Positions 44,485 through 57,800 of a DNA stretch of 64,000 nucleotides are shown here, piece after piece. The DNA comes from Rhynochetos jubatus (Eukaryota; Chordata; Aves; Eurypygiformes; Rhynochetidae): contig CM050648.1 in the NCBI GenBank assembly GCA_027574665.1, positions 38,410,700-38,474,699 on the forward strand. The letters run 5' to 3'. Below the pieces are notes generated by a model. The model was not told the DNA's origin. It did not search any database and was given only the letters and a program-made list of their open reading frames with translations. Made by a program: the position numbers and the translations under genes. Within the stretch, counting starts at the first letter, position 1. The number at the start of each line of letters is the position of its first letter.

Positions 44485-46927
44485 TTGTGATTCTTTCTTG
44501 AAATTTTATTATGTATAATTTGAATGTATATAGCCATGTATCATAACCCGCTTATTTTCTGTCTCCTTTGAGGAACTATTTAAAAGATTTATCTCTAATG
44601 GAAGGTCTGGTGATGCTTCTTTTTCTTTTTTTGTAAATTAAAGTAATGCCTTGATATTACTAAATCTGCTGCCTGGAATATAACGTTGCATTAGGGCTGT
44701 GCAATCGACAGACTAAGAAGAGATGATCAAAACTGATTGGAGAGGAAATACAAAATTAATCCAGTTGTAGGATTCTGTGAACCCAACAAACACGCAGAGC
44801 AGAGTACTTTTATTTCTTTGGAGCCAGATGGTTTGTCCTATTTTAAGCTGATAGATTCTTCATGCATTTCTTTTGGATGTCATTGGTTTTAACTGCCAGA
44901 CAGTATCTACTGTTAGAACTTTCCTTATTCCTGGATTATTTAAAGAGTATTTTTGGCACATTCAAATGATCATACTGTACACCCAGTTAATTTTTCCTTA
45001 CACTTAGCTCATACGTGAAAAAAGTGTTTATATAATGAAAAAAACCCTCTAAAATGAACAGTTCTTTTTTTCCTTCTTTTGACATGATGTTGACAGAAGT
45101 CGCTTTGATGTAGTTTAGAGTCATGAATTTTCTATCTGTTCTGTTTTTCCTGGGGCTCCATCTATTCAGACATCCTGATCTGTCATTTTGCAACACTTTG
45201 TGAAGTGCTTGACAGATAGCGGTTTTGACAAGTGCTGGACATCAGCAGCAATTCAGAATAAGCAGTGTATATTTCTCCAGGTAAAGTGACAAAACGTCTA
45301 AAAGCGTAAGAAGAACTGTACAGTCTTCAATCACGTTTAATGTTACAAAGCAAGACTTTTTCTGCTTTCTCCATTTGTTCTAGTCGCATGCAGTGGCTCA
45401 GGCTTCAGTATCTGCTGGAATTTTGGATTGAGAACTTTCTGGTTTTGTATTTCCTCATACATGACTAATTGATCAGATTAAGAAAAGAAAGGAGTTGCTG
45501 AGACTGAGATCCAGGAAAGTGCAACACAACTCATGTTTCATGGAATAATAATTTACAGCGTCTTCTAGTATTTGACATAAACAATATGTATGTGATCAAT
45601 TATCCCTGGGTTGTTGGTTTGGGGTTTTAGGGGGTTTTTTGTAATGTCATTTTAATTTTGCAAACAGGATGTATAAATAACATAATTTAGGAAAGTCATC
45701 ATTATTGATTAATCATTCCATTTCCTATTTCACATCCCAAATCCTTTCCTGATGGTGGTTTATGCTATGTCACCCACAGGTACTCATAGATTCCATATTT
45801 ACATTATGTAGTATATTGAAAATGTAAAACATTTTGTATAATTATTTTGCATCTGTATTCACTCAAGAAACAGCTGTTGAAAGTTGAGGGGGATGCAAAA
45901 TGGCACAGCCTGAAGATGTTCTTGTTCATTCAGCTAACTCCTTTTTGATGTGATACCTACTGGCAGGGTTGTGTGGTGAATTCAACTTCTTTGACAGCCA
46001 TCAGCCCCACTGACCAGTAGTTTCAGTTTTTGTAGTTAGGGGAAAGATGAGAAAAAATATTTCCATAATTTAGATTTTTTTTTCAGCTGCTGGATCGAAA
46101 GCTCCTGCCAACAGCTATCTAAATCAACACCATGCCAACATGTTCTGTAGTCCGAAGGTCACTCAAACATCTGGCCCCACAGTCTTGTTCTTTAAGGTTT
46201 GTCACTGGGCAGCATCTGTTTATAGATTCTTTCTCAACCTCTCTTTGATCACTTTGACAGCAAAAAGAAGCTTCTATCACCCTTGATGTGTTAAGATAAA
46301 AATATTGGGAACATTGGACCGTTGTAAAATGTGGTGCAATTTCATGTAATACTATATCTGCACTTTTAGTTTCTCAAGTTTAATTTTTTTTTTCTTGTCT
46401 GAGTTAGAGGGAATTATTTAGTACTCTCTGCTGTTGAGATTTAAAAAAAAAAATATTGTCAGAGCTGATATGTTCAGTGGGAATGTGAAAATGACTACAC
46501 TAAGCAGGTCTTGCCCAGCTGAGCTTGGTCAGCATTTAAAAAAAAAAAAGTTTGGAAAGTGAGCAGAGACGGCATATTTAGCTCTAGTCTATTTTGAGTA
46601 ACATGTTATCTAACTCTCCCTGGTATGTCTGTCCTATGTACTCCTACAAAGAGTTACCTATTTCATAAAGGTTTATATACGCCCCTATGTCTTCAGATAT
46701 TTTTCTTATAAATAATCATGAGACAAAATGGAAAGATCATTGCTTCCCTTTTTCCCTTAACTAACTTTCAGTTAACTTTTAGATCCACTGTTTCAAAACA
46801 ATATGTGAAACTTCTTGCTTTATTCTAGACAAGAATAAATAGGCTCTCTTTACCCTTGTCTTTTGCTTTAAAAAACCAATTTAGTAGTCTTTGACAGAGT
46901 TAGAATGATCATATTTAGGAACATCAC
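44485..46927. other. Unassigned AT-rich non-coding DNA
   Basis: No supported gene, RNA or transposon. Short homopolymer runs lie near 46386-46394, 46442-46452 and 46538-46549. Confidence 0.5.
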
Positions 46928-46968
46928 TGAAGTCTAGTTTGTATCATGAAGTCTAGTTTGTATCATGA
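46928..46968. repeat. Perfect 19-bp tandem duplication
   Basis: TGAAGTCTAGTTTGTATCA is present twice without mismatch (46928-46946 and 46947-46965), followed by TGA of a third unit. The perfect identity implies a recent event in evolutionary terms. Confidence 0.9.
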
Positions 46969-49900
46969 TGGAAAAGATCTCAGGTGACATGGAGTCTTGT
47001 GGTCCTATCCTCAGCAGAGACACTTTGTTTGAGGGTGTATAACCCAGGGACCGGCACAGTCTGTAATATGAATGCAGAAAATTATGTATATGTGGAATTA
47101 GGTTTTGTTTATGCACTAACAGAGTTTATGGCAAATGCCACAGACAGCCCTAGAGTCCTTTGTTAGTCTATGGAATTGGTACAGCATGGTATCAGTCATT
47201 CAGGCTCCCTCATCTTCAGCAGAGACAGGTTTCTGCATGTGAACTTAATTAAATGTACACGTAAAGGTCTTAGTCCTGTGCATCTGCCATGGACAGTCAC
47301 CTCAGGTCTGTTACAGTGGGTTTATTGCTATATATCCACCTGTTAGATAGAAATGAGACACGAGCTCATTTCACCTAGGCTGTTGACAGCCAATAGGTAG
47401 CTAAAAATTTTGACCATCATCAGCAGAGTGTGAGAAAATAACCGTATGTGAAAACCGGGAGCAGACACATCGTAGTTGGGTGCTGTCTAGCGTTATAGAA
47501 TGATATGGGAATGCATCTATCGTACGGCCCAAGTGAGGGGAGTACATCCCCGCTGTTCTCTCAGATGCCATCATCCAGGGCATTGGGTGCGTGGAGCAGT
47601 CTCTTCCCACTGCTGGCAGTGTAACGAGGAGTGGACACCCGAGCAGCGAGGGGTGCTGCTGTTGGCAGATTGGAGCTTTAGTTGGAAATGCTGTTTTTCC
47701 CAAGAATACAGCTAAGCCTTGAAGAGTCCTAGCAGTAGAGAAGGTAAGTTTGTACCCAACACAGGGGAGGTGTGGCCTCTTTCCCCACCAAAGCACCCCA
47801 CCACTGAGGTGGTAGGAATGAAGAAGGAAGAACTCAGTCCTTCCTGAGCCATATCCAGTGGCTTTGAGGGGCAAGATGACATGGGCACTTGAGATTTCTA
47901 GTCATATGGAACAGGGGAAAGGTCAGTCTTGGAGATATTTTCAGGAAGAAGTGGCAACATTTGGTTATAATCTAATATGCAAAGAAGGCCAAATCTAAGA
48001 CTGTAGATCTGAAATATACAGAGGGTAGGCGCTTCCATAGTAACTGTGAAAGAGATGTAGGCTTTGAATTTAAATTCCAGCTAACACATTTAATAGTGTA
48101 CAAACTGTTTAGTATAGATTACTTCAGGGTAATCTGCCCAGAATCTTGCTTTTTATTAGAACAATGTTGTGAAATGGGTTGATTGCATGTTCCCACATCT
48201 TCTCTTTTCTCCTCTTACTTGGTGTCATGACGTTTTATTGAAGTTTCTCTTTCTGCGTAATCTTTCAAGTCCACTTGAACTTGCTTCCATGCTTCTTGTC
48301 CTGTGCCTTAGGGCTTTTAACTGTCCATTGCTTAATCCCTGTCTTGTTCTCTTTCCTCCTTTAGCTCTCCTCTCCGTTGTAGCAATATTTTGTCTATTCT
48401 TTTTGTCTACTCTAATAAAATCTCATTATTGAAGGGCTGAATTAGTGACAACAAGTCATAGTCACCTCCATTCATTTACAGACAGTATTTGACCCAGGAA
48501 ATCTCTTAACTGAAGGAGAGAAGCAAAGACTGCTGTGTGGGAATTTTGCCCCATATTGTTTTGTGGAACAGCTGCTGTCACTATCACTTGCAAGAATCAG
48601 AAGGTTTTGTCCTATCATAGTGCTAACATCAGAAAGACATAGGCGCTTTCTGAGAAAAATAAAGCAGACTTGGACATCAGAAACTCTGCTATACCCTCTG
48701 AGGTGAATTGTGGAGACTCCTTCTTGGAGGTGGTACAGGTTTGAGCAGCAGGAAGGCTGGGTGTTAGCGGTAATTACACTGAAATTAGCTAGAACTAATA
48801 GTCTTTCTCTATATAACCCACAAGTTGTTTAGTTTTAAGATGAACAAGTAAATATTCACACAGAAATTCTCCAGGAATATGAAGACCTGAACAAAAAGAA
48901 AGAATCAGGTAAATCTTACTCCTTGCATACGGCTCAAATATGATTAAAACTTCAGTCAAAACTTAACTGATGAAGTAAAAAGCTAGGTAGGAATAAGTCT
49001 ATATGAAAAATAACGCTGTGAGCAGTGCAGTGAGTATACACATGAAGCAGTAGTTTACAGCACTACAGCTGTGAGATGAGACCTCTGCTGCACTAGCTGC
49101 AGAAAAAAAGCATATATTGGTTTCTGTTTTCTTATCTAGGTTTTTGGGTTTTTTTTTCTGCAAGTAGATTTTTGCAGTGTATTAATACAGAACGAGCAAG
49201 CTTTTGGTCTAGGGGTATATCTGAATGAAGATGAGGTATGCTCTTGTGTCTATTTTCTGCGTACCTTTCTCCTCCCCCCAAGTCAGAAACCTGATTTATT
49301 AACATTTTGTGTTTGTCATTTTATGTTTAAAGGTAAGGATGGTCCAGATGAGACTAACAGCTTCCCTAGCTGGGTTTCGAGTCGACTTCAGGGCCAGCAG
49401 CAGGTGTGCCAGGGAGTGTGTGGTAGGAGGAGTATGCATGGACACTTCTTTTGCTTCTTCCAGTTTCTGCAAGTCTGTGACTCAGGGCTTTTCTGGCCTA
49501 TGAGCAGTATTTTTGTAATTTTAGACTTTCCATCCATGGATTTCTCTAATTGTTTGGTTAACATTCCAAACTTGTGGTTTCTACAGTACAGTTTCCACAG
49601 ACACTCTGTCAGGCTCTAGTTAAAGGACAGCCCTTTAAAACCTATGAGATCTGGACCAAGTTGATTAAGATACTGCTTTCTTGTACCCTGGAGTTCAGCA
49701 TTTTTATTTCTCTTGTTTCTGCTTTCCTAGATCTTTGTGTGACTCCCAAATCTATTCCTTTCTTTTTCAGCTTGATGTTCCCCATTGTTTCATTCTTGAT
49801 CCTTTTCTACTTTCTCCCTCTTCCCTTTCCTTTCTACCTCTCCAGGAACTTCTCTCAGGCAGCTCTGCCCAGCTGGCAGGTTTGGAGGGTATCTACTGTG

Positions 49901-51506
49901 ATCTCACATGGTAGAGACGAGACCCACTAGTGGAGTGCAGGATGTTGGGGGCACATCATGGATGGAGCCCGTGCAACCACCAGGCATGCCTCTGCTCAGC
50001 CACAATGTTGAGCTGGGCAGGTAGGACGAGCATCCTACCAACCCAGTACTGATCCTGTTCTGGTGGCTAGAAAACCGGCATTTTAGTGAGATTATCAGCT
50101 CCCTTTTTGAGTCAAGAAGGGTTGACATGAAGAACATGAGCCTTTAATATGTCAGTGATGTCTTTAAAATGAGATGCTGGCATTGCTGCATGTTGTCTGG
50201 GAGCACAACCATATTAAAGCACCGAGGAAGACACCCCTGACTCACTGGCTTCAAGGCAGAGTTGAACTGATGCCTGTTTTCTGTGATGAAACTTCCTATA
50301 GATGATATTGAAGGCTGAAGAGCCTTTCCAAGGCAGACTGGAATATTTTATGTAAACAAGTAAGTGGACCGAATGGTGTGCAAAATGGCATATTACAGAG
50401 GCTGTAAGTATTTTGCCACGTTTCTTGCACAAACAACCAGGCTCATAACCATTTATGCCACCTGTAATTAAAAATGAGATAATCCCAGCAATTTGAGAAA
50501 GTCTTATATGATTAATATCCATTTCCTAGTTGCTTGCTGCAGTGAAAGATAATTAATTGTAAAGACATTTTTAGAAGCAATGCAACAATCTTCTCTAGCC
50601 AAAAGCAAATGTTTAAAAACTAAGAAAATTGATAATGCAATTAATTACGTGGATATTACAATAATCTAACCTCTTTGGTAGAAAGTTGGTGCCTAGGGAC
50701 AGTATTATCCACACATTAAACTGAAATGAACAATAACATTCTCTTTATCATTGCAGTCTAGGAAATGGCAGCTGTAACATAGCTGCAGCCGTACAGAATG
50801 GCTTAGGTTGAGATTTCAGAGCAGTTCTTGAAGATGTGGATCTGTATTCATCAGTAGATATTCCCAGAAGGTCTGTCTCTATCTATCCTAAAAGGACGTT
50901 TCAGCTAGAGATTTTAAGACTTACCCTAAATGTATGTGTAGGCTTCACATTGTAACAATGCTCCCAAATTTTATAGGTGTATATTTGCCTAGATGATGGG
51001 TTAATGATGCTGTGGCCACCACCTTATGAGCTTTCACCTGTGTTTTAAATACATTACCTCCACAAATAAGCATTCATTGAACATGGATTTTTGTTAAATA
51101 TAAACATTATATTTCAAACTTAGCCATATTATTTCCAAAACAAACCTTAATGACGGAAACAATAAACATAAACACTTCATTTTTAAAATGCCAATTTACA
51201 AAAAAATAAATAAAATATATTGTTGATAGTAGGTATGGAAAACAATGCACAGCTACTGCAAGCTGTTGTGCTGAACGTTTTTTTGAAGGACTCTAAATTC
51301 TTAACCAATTGGGTATATGGTTATAATTTACCTACAGTATTTTGCTAATATTACAGATGGCAGTAGAAGCTCAAGATTAAATTACTTATCTGGTATTCAA
51401 TTAGACTTCATCAGGTTGCTTATAAGAAGAAAATGAGCATTTAAAGTCATATCAGTTGTAACAGTAAAATGATAATGCACTACTAGGTAAAATGCAGCAG
51501 TGATAG
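46969..51506. other. Unassigned non-coding DNA
   Basis: No supported gene. The minus-strand open frame at 47401-47874 (157 codons) has no recognisable domain. Plus-strand frames at 49309-49930 lie in pyrimidine-rich sequence. The stretch 50520-50700 is AT-rich and non-repetitive, with several TAAT cores, and might be conserved, but I cannot support it. Confidence 0.5.
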
Positions 51507-52080
51507 TGTCATGGTTTAATCCCAGCAGGAAATGAAGCAACACACAACTGTTTGCTCACTCTCCATTCCCCAGCGGGATGGGGAAGAGAATTGGAAGGGT
51601 AAAAGAAAACCTGTGGGTTGAGATAAAGACAGTTTTATACTTGAAATACAGTAATAGTAGTAGTGAAAAGGAAACTAACAGAGAGAGAGAAACAAAACCC
51701 AAAAAAGACAAGCAATGCAAATGAAACAACTACTCACCACCAACTGACCAATGCCCAGCCAGTCCCCAAAGCAGCTTCTGCCCTGCCAAGTGCCCCACTA
51801 GTTTTATTGCTGAGCATGATGTCACATGGTCTGGACTATCCCTTTGGTCAGTTGGGGTCAGCTGTCCCAGCTGTGTCCCCTCCCAACTTCTTGTGCACCC
51901 ACAGCCTAATACAGCTGGTGGGGTGAGAAGCAGAAGAGGCCTTGGCTCTGTGTAAGCCCTCCTCAACAGTAACAAAAACATCCCTGTGTTACCAACACTG
52001 TTTCCAGTACAAAACCAAAACACAGCCCCATATTAGCTACTATGAAGAAAATTAACTCTATCCCAGCCAAAAACAGCACA
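51507..52080 (-). mobile_element. Solo LTR of an avian endogenous retrovirus
   Basis: A 574-base element bounded by TG (51507) and CA (52080). Its sense strand is the minus strand: it starts TGTGCTGTTTTTGGCTGGGA, continues through the GATAGAGTTAATTTTCTTC block, and ends with the complement of TGTCATGGTTTAATCCCAGC. The U3-like part holds TGACATCA (complement of 51817-51824), a CRE/ATF-type site. Just downstream of it the expected TATA box is decayed to CAATAAAA. The R/U5-like part contains the 'ACTGTCTTTATCTCAACCCA' signature (complement near 51620-51640). This LTR family is abundant in many neoavian birds. Flanks GATAG and GTAAG may be a decayed 5-bp target duplication (3 of 5 match). No gag, pol or env sequence adjoins, so it is a solo LTR. 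Exact family name not assigned. Confidence 0.88.
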
Positions 52081-52254
52081 GTAAGGAAAATGACAGGAAT
52101 TAAATTCACTCTGTATAAGTGTGTATAATAATGTGTATATTTTAATATATAATGTGAATATATGCTGTGTTGTTTATTCATTATAAAGGAGATAGGTCAG
52201 TATGAGCTTTATTAGTAAAAATTAAGAAACTTAATATAGCTGTTGCAAGTAGTA
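52081..52254. other. Short AT-rich spacer between LTR and CR1
   Basis: AT-rich sequence with TA/TG patches (52120-52165). No gene seen. Confidence 0.5.
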
Positions 52255-52604
52255 GGAAAAAGTTTACATGAAACTACCTGAAAGGAGGTTGCAGAGAGGT
52301 GGGCGTTGGTCTCTTCTCCCAAGTAACAAGTGATAGGACAAGAGGAAAAGCCCCCAAGTTGCTTCAGGAGAGGTTTACATTGGATATTAAGAAAAATTTC
52401 TTCACTGAAAGGGTTGTCAGGCATTGTAACGGGCTGCCCGGGGAAGTGGTTGAGTCACCATCCCTGGAGGTGTTTAAAAGACACATAGATGTGGTGCTTA
52501 GGGACATGGTTTAGTGGTGGAATTGGCAGCGTTAGGTTCACGGTTGGACTTGATGATCTTAATGGCCTTTTAAAACCAACCTAAATGATTCTATGATTCT
52601 ATGA
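52255..52604 (+). mobile_element. CR1 LINE 3' end with octamer tail
   Basis: A sense CR1 fragment: CTGAAAGGAGGTTGCAGAGA, GGTCTCTTCTCCCAAGTAAC, GTGATAGGACAAGAGGAAA, TTCTTCACTGAAAGGGTTGT, GGTTGGACTTGATGATCTTA, ending ATGATTCTATGATTCTATGA. It is a distinct subfamily from the 20.7 kb copy: the 'TTGGACTTGATGATCTTAATGG' type lacks the CCTGCCCATGGCAGG hairpin. 5'-truncated, non-coding. Confidence 0.97.
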
Positions 52605-54589
52605 AATGTAGAGGATAAAAGGAAGTTTTTGTGTTTGATTTCTGATTGTTGATTTATTTGTATCTCTGTATACACAGACACCTATTTCTCTAATCTGAAG
52701 TATTCTTTACTGCATACCATGATGCATCTGCTCTGTGATTCTCTTTCTTGTGGGGAATCAATATGCTGTTCAGACGAAGAGTATGACCTGCTGTTGAGGT
52801 GCAGAGCAGCAGAGGCTCAGAAGCTGAAGGCAACATGAAGGAGTGGAGATTTATTAAATAGTTGCTCTGTAAGAACCTTGCTGTGTGAGTTTTGAACTTG
52901 ATATGTGATTTCCGCTGCCTTCCAGCTCACTTCATGTGGTGGCACACAAAGTATCTGCAGGGCTCTGCCTCGATCTAGGGGAAATCTGGACTTGCAGGAG
53001 CTCCTGTGGGTTTCAGCAGGTATTTATGATGATAACCTGTGATTCTTCTCATTATAGTTGAAATAAGGCCCAAATTTTTAAAAAGAGTCATTTTTAACCC
53101 TTATTTGGAAAGCTTCCCAGATGCATGGATTAGGGGAATGACATCAAGCTTGTTCTTGCTTTGTTTTCATGGTCTGTATTTGGCTTCTCCCTGGGTTTGA
53201 GTCATGATGGCTCGAGCTAGCAGAGCTGTAGCAAGACTTGTCACTGTGAGCGGAGTGCTAGTCCGTCAGTTCGATCAGGAGGTCGTCACCTGTAGCAGGC
53301 AGTTCGGAGGTGACTACGTTTCATTTCTTTTTCCTTTCAAACACACTTAGAGGAAGAACTCTTCAAGCTACCCAACCATCAAATCAAATGAAAATAAGAC
53401 CAAACCAACAAAAAAAAAAAACACCCCAACCCCAAAGAACTCCACCTTTGGACATTTAGATCCATACTCTGTAAATAGCTGCATGCTTAATTCTGCAGTG
53501 TGGTTTGAATTAAGCATTTGCTTGTGTTCTGCAGGGTTTGAAGCCATATATTGCACAGTGCTTAAATTTGTTGCTGGCATGTTAAGTCCGTGATATTCTA
53601 ACGTACGTGTCCTGAATTATATAATACTACTGAGCACCCTTTTTAATTTTCTTAATGCTGTGAGTCATTCGGCTTCTGGGCATTAGTTAAGTTGTTACAT
53701 AGATGATTTCCCTCATAATTGTAGACAGTTTTGCTGCCTTGTTTTCCTCTTTTTCTTTGGCAAACAGGATTGTTTCACTAGTGGTAATAGAGTTGCCTGT
53801 TGCTACTGCGAGTTTAGCCAGCTGTGAAGCTGCACTTACACTTGTTATTACCCTGCGCTTGGGTATGAAATGCAGCCTATTAATTATGTCACTAAAACAT
53901 AGCCACTGGGCCCGATCCTGGGGGATATTCCACTTTCTCCTGCTGCTTTACATTTCCCTTCATTTTAATGGCAGTCCAGGCTGTTTCTTTAGGTTTACGT
54001 GTAATTTCCCTTGGCTGTCACTGCCTGTTCCTCCTAGATACTTCGGTCAATATTTTCCCCTGTTGATTAAATTCAGGTTTCTGCTGAGGCGCTGTCGTCG
54101 TAACTTCTCCTCTCATATTGCCCCTTCAGTGCTATGGTTGCACATTGAGGTGTACAGGGGTGGAGGTCAGGGGTACAATGCTTTTGATTCACAGTGAAAC
54201 AGCTTTCCAGAATAATACCCATCTTTAAGCATTAAAACGTTTGACCCATAACCCCTTGGTTCTTGCATTTGACATAATAACTCCATTTTGAATTTTTTTT
54301 CCCTTTGGCTCGGATTGGTATTGCAGTGGACTTGTTGGGAAGTTAATAGCTATCATGACAATTTTTATTTTCTAAATGAAACAATGCCCCCTGGTGCTCT
54401 AGGATTCGAGAGGTCTGGTTTTACAGTCAAAATAAAAATAAAACCAAATAAAATCTTTTCAGACAGATACTTCTTGTCCCTAAATCTGCCAGCTACCACT
54501 CAAATGCTGTCACTGTCACTCACAGGGGATGGGGAAGAACACTGTCATCACTGGGCAACAAAGAGAAGTCACAAGGAGAGTAACAGGGA
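52605..54589. other. Unassigned non-coding DNA
   Basis: No gene I can support. The longest frame (53703-54197, plus, 164 codons) is hydrophobic and pyrimidine-driven. Within it, GGGCCCGATCCTGGGGG near 53908 and TTCATTTTAATGGCAGTCC near 53959 vaguely recall old amniote repeats. Confidence 0.45.
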
Positions 54590-54870
54590 ATAAAAGCACA
54601 CTTGAAAAGAGACACACATCGGTTAGGCAGAGTAAAAACACATTTCAGAAGAGAAAAATAAAATGAAAGGGTCAAGACAAGAAACAGTCTAATGAAAGGA
54701 ACAGTCAGAGAAAAGTAAAATTAAAACTGTCTGCTTAATGAAATGTAAAATCTAGAGTGTGATAGAGAAGAAGCAATAATATTAAAAAATGGAACTACTT
54801 TTTTATAAAAAGATTTAATTTAATCAAGATATTGCAGAAGAAAAGGACAAAGAGGGTAAGTGTGAAAAAT
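54590..54870. repeat. A-rich, purine-biased stretch
   Basis: The plus strand is strongly A- and G-biased for nearly 300 bases, with few C or T runs. It is not a simple tandem repeat. The bias could reflect decayed retroelement sequence, but no retroelement motif is recognised. Confidence 0.45.
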
Positions 54871-57800
54871 ACGCAATCAAAAGCATTAAATTGAAATGGC
54901 ACATCTAAAAATGAAGAGACTGTAGGAGGTATATATTAAGTGCAGGAATACTATAGAAATTAGTAGAATACATGTAGTTTGATATTTTCTGTGCACTGAC
55001 AAAATAGGTTGTCATTGCAGAAATTTAAACCAAAGTCCCTCCCGAGTAAAAATATAAGCAAGCTGATAAGCAGTGGACTGAAATGATCTCTCTTCAGTTT
55101 AGTCTGTCACTAGCATTTGATTTTTTTTAAATTAAGATGTTAAATTACAGAATGATTCCTGATGGGCAGGGCACGCCCGTGAATGACAAGAACACTGCTT
55201 GTCCCGCTTGCAGACGGCAAACTCCAGCGCAGCACACGGCTGCCAGGAGCCTCAGCCTCCAAAGGCCGTTCAGGAGAGCAGGGGCAGCCGTGAATCACCA
55301 CCTCTGATGGAGCGCCGGGCTGTGAACGCTACCAGCGCTATCTGTAAAGCCAAACCAGACAGTAAAAATGAAGGCAGAAGAAAGGCAGAGGAAACCACCC
55401 CACTGCAGCTGCAAGACGTGTAAACGACCCGTACTCTTTGGGGTTTTTTTCAGTCGCAGGCAAGGATAAAATAGCACAGCTCGGAAGCAGAGATGTCTGA
55501 AAATTGCTTTAAGGTAGCTTTATGTTCCCACAGTCCTGGAGCAGCAATGAGTCAGTCAAGTCCCTCACTGTAAGTTAGAATAGCCTGAAGGCTGCTCTAA
55601 ATCATTCTGGCTGCCAGTGACCCTGTAACAGCAGTGAGGGGTTGCTGGGGCATAGCAAAGTCTTGGCTGTACTTCATTTGGCCATGTCCTCTAGCCCGGC
55701 CAGAGGAGCTGTCGGGAGGAGGGTGAGGAGGAATAAGGGGGAAGAAGGGAGAGCATAGAAGCGGCCGTGATGCCTGTTCTGCTGGAAGACCCCTGATTCT
55801 GCCATGGCTGGCAGAGGTCCAGCAACTGGTTTTGATGGAAACTGATCCCAGCACGGGCAAGAGGGATTCTGTGGCTCTGCCGTGGCCAGGTGCAGTGGTA
55901 GGGTTTGGTTTTCATAATCTGCTTTCCAAAGCCATTTTTTGAGAGTCCTTCAGATTATGTGGAGTCCCCTTTCCCTGGGAATCTCATCATGACGGTGACT
56001 GGTGTATAGGTCCTACACGTTGGTGGGTGTTTGTATTCAGTGATCACTGCAGCCAGTTTTGTTAGTGTACCGGTGTTAATCACACACTACTCCTTACCCA
56101 GTATCGTAAGGCCTAGCAATAGAAACATTTAAATTAATGCTGCTATGGGGATTTATAGCACTAGTCTAGCTCATGATTTAATTTGGTTTTTATTACCTTC
56201 TCTTATAAACTAAATGCATATTCCAGATTGGGAAAAAAACATGAGCCTGTAATTTGATATTTTCCTTTTTTTTTTTTTTTAAGAGGAAGTTTCTGAAGAA
56301 TATAAATACCAAATATCAGCAATATTTGTTTGTTCATTAATCCTAACTCCAGATATTTACATTTTGGATTTGGATGATTTGATGCTGTTGTCAGTCACCT
56401 CTGAGGTGACCCTGTATGTGATGGAAGCTGCAGTTAAAAGTGTGCTGTGTTTCCAAACTCGACTGTAAATGTCCCAATCTTGCTACTTTAGTGTGAGCAA
56501 AATGTTTGTGGCTTAGAAGAAAATCATGATCCTTTCCAAAGCAAAGGGCACGCACTCTGAAACCTTTCTCCCACTAAGCAGTGAACAGCTCAACCCTACT
56601 AGCAGGTAGCCAATAGAATTGGAATGTTACTGATTAGTAACAACAGGTAATTGAGTGGGCTGTTAGATGAGATCCTGGGGCAGAGGAAAAATTATTATCC
56701 TTTTTAATCATTCCTTAAAAGCAGTTTCCAAAATTTCATTTTCTGTCAACTGGGTATTCCGTGATGTGCAACAGGAGTGATTTTTTGAAGTACTGAGCAA
56801 GACCAGTGGTCTTACGAGTAGTAGAGATCTCCTGTCTTGCATGTTTCAGCAGTTGTGCAGGGACATACGCATAACCTGCACATCCAGTGCAAAGGGTATA
56901 GTATATACTTCCACAACTATTTGAATGAAAGTATAAGGAGGTACCTTCCTTTCTGACCAAACCTCTGTGAAAGCTTCTGACTAAACCTTAATGGAAACCT
57001 TTCTCCAGTCTGAGATCCCGATGTTCAACCAGTCACTGCCTCTAGTTACCTGAGGGAGAAGGATACTATCCCTTGACCACCAAATGGTAGAATGGTAGTT
57101 TGTAACCCCAGGTGTGGTGTGCGAGGGAGCACAGATGCCGTAATCCACAGTTAAAAATCAATACTGTTGATAGTGTAGCTTATAATGTTACAACAGAAAT
57201 TGTTAAAGGAAATAAGAAAGATGTATGTGTTGGTGGGATGTATGTCAACACCAGTTGACACCGTTGGCAGCTGAGGACTAGATCTGCAGGGTGTAAATTC
57301 ATTGAGTTCAGTCAGTGCTGGGAGAGCTGTGTCAGTCTGCAGTACTTAAAACTCAGTCCTGAGGACACTCAGTACCATCGGCAGGAATGTCTTACATGGG
57401 ATCAGTGGAGTTCTTGGAAAGGATTCAGTGCTTTCCTGCCAGGAGCTTCAGCACCATCAGTGGTCCTGAAGATCTAGTGCTGCCAGAAGAGACATGTAAC
57501 TTCTGTCTCTTGCCTTTAATTACAACTGAGGGGAAAACTGTTTCATGTTATCTTCGAGTCTGAAAACTGCTAACATCCCAAAGTATTGAAGATCCTTTGA
57601 TTCTGTAGGGTATTTCTGCTGCTGTCTTCTCTGTGGCCTTTTTAAGTAACAGAGATTTCAGCAATTAATGCTTGTGTGTGAGAGATTGTTCCAGAGTCTT
57701 ACCATCCAAACACAAAGACCTTCCTGCAATGGTGAGCATTTCATCCCATCCACAGTATTGTCTTAAAAATACCTGTCATTTCACCAGGTTGAGCAGTCAC

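Noticed and set aside
47401-47874. 157-codon minus-strand frame
   Set aside because: No domain, no splice signals and ordinary composition; consistent with chance.
51663-52023. Open frames of 87 and 97 codons
   Set aside because: They fall inside the solo LTR and match no retroviral protein.
53703-54197. 164-codon hydrophobic plus-strand frame
   Set aside because: The hydrophobicity follows from pyrimidine-rich DNA. There is no recognisable family, no regular membrane-helix pattern, and possible old-repeat phrases lie inside it.
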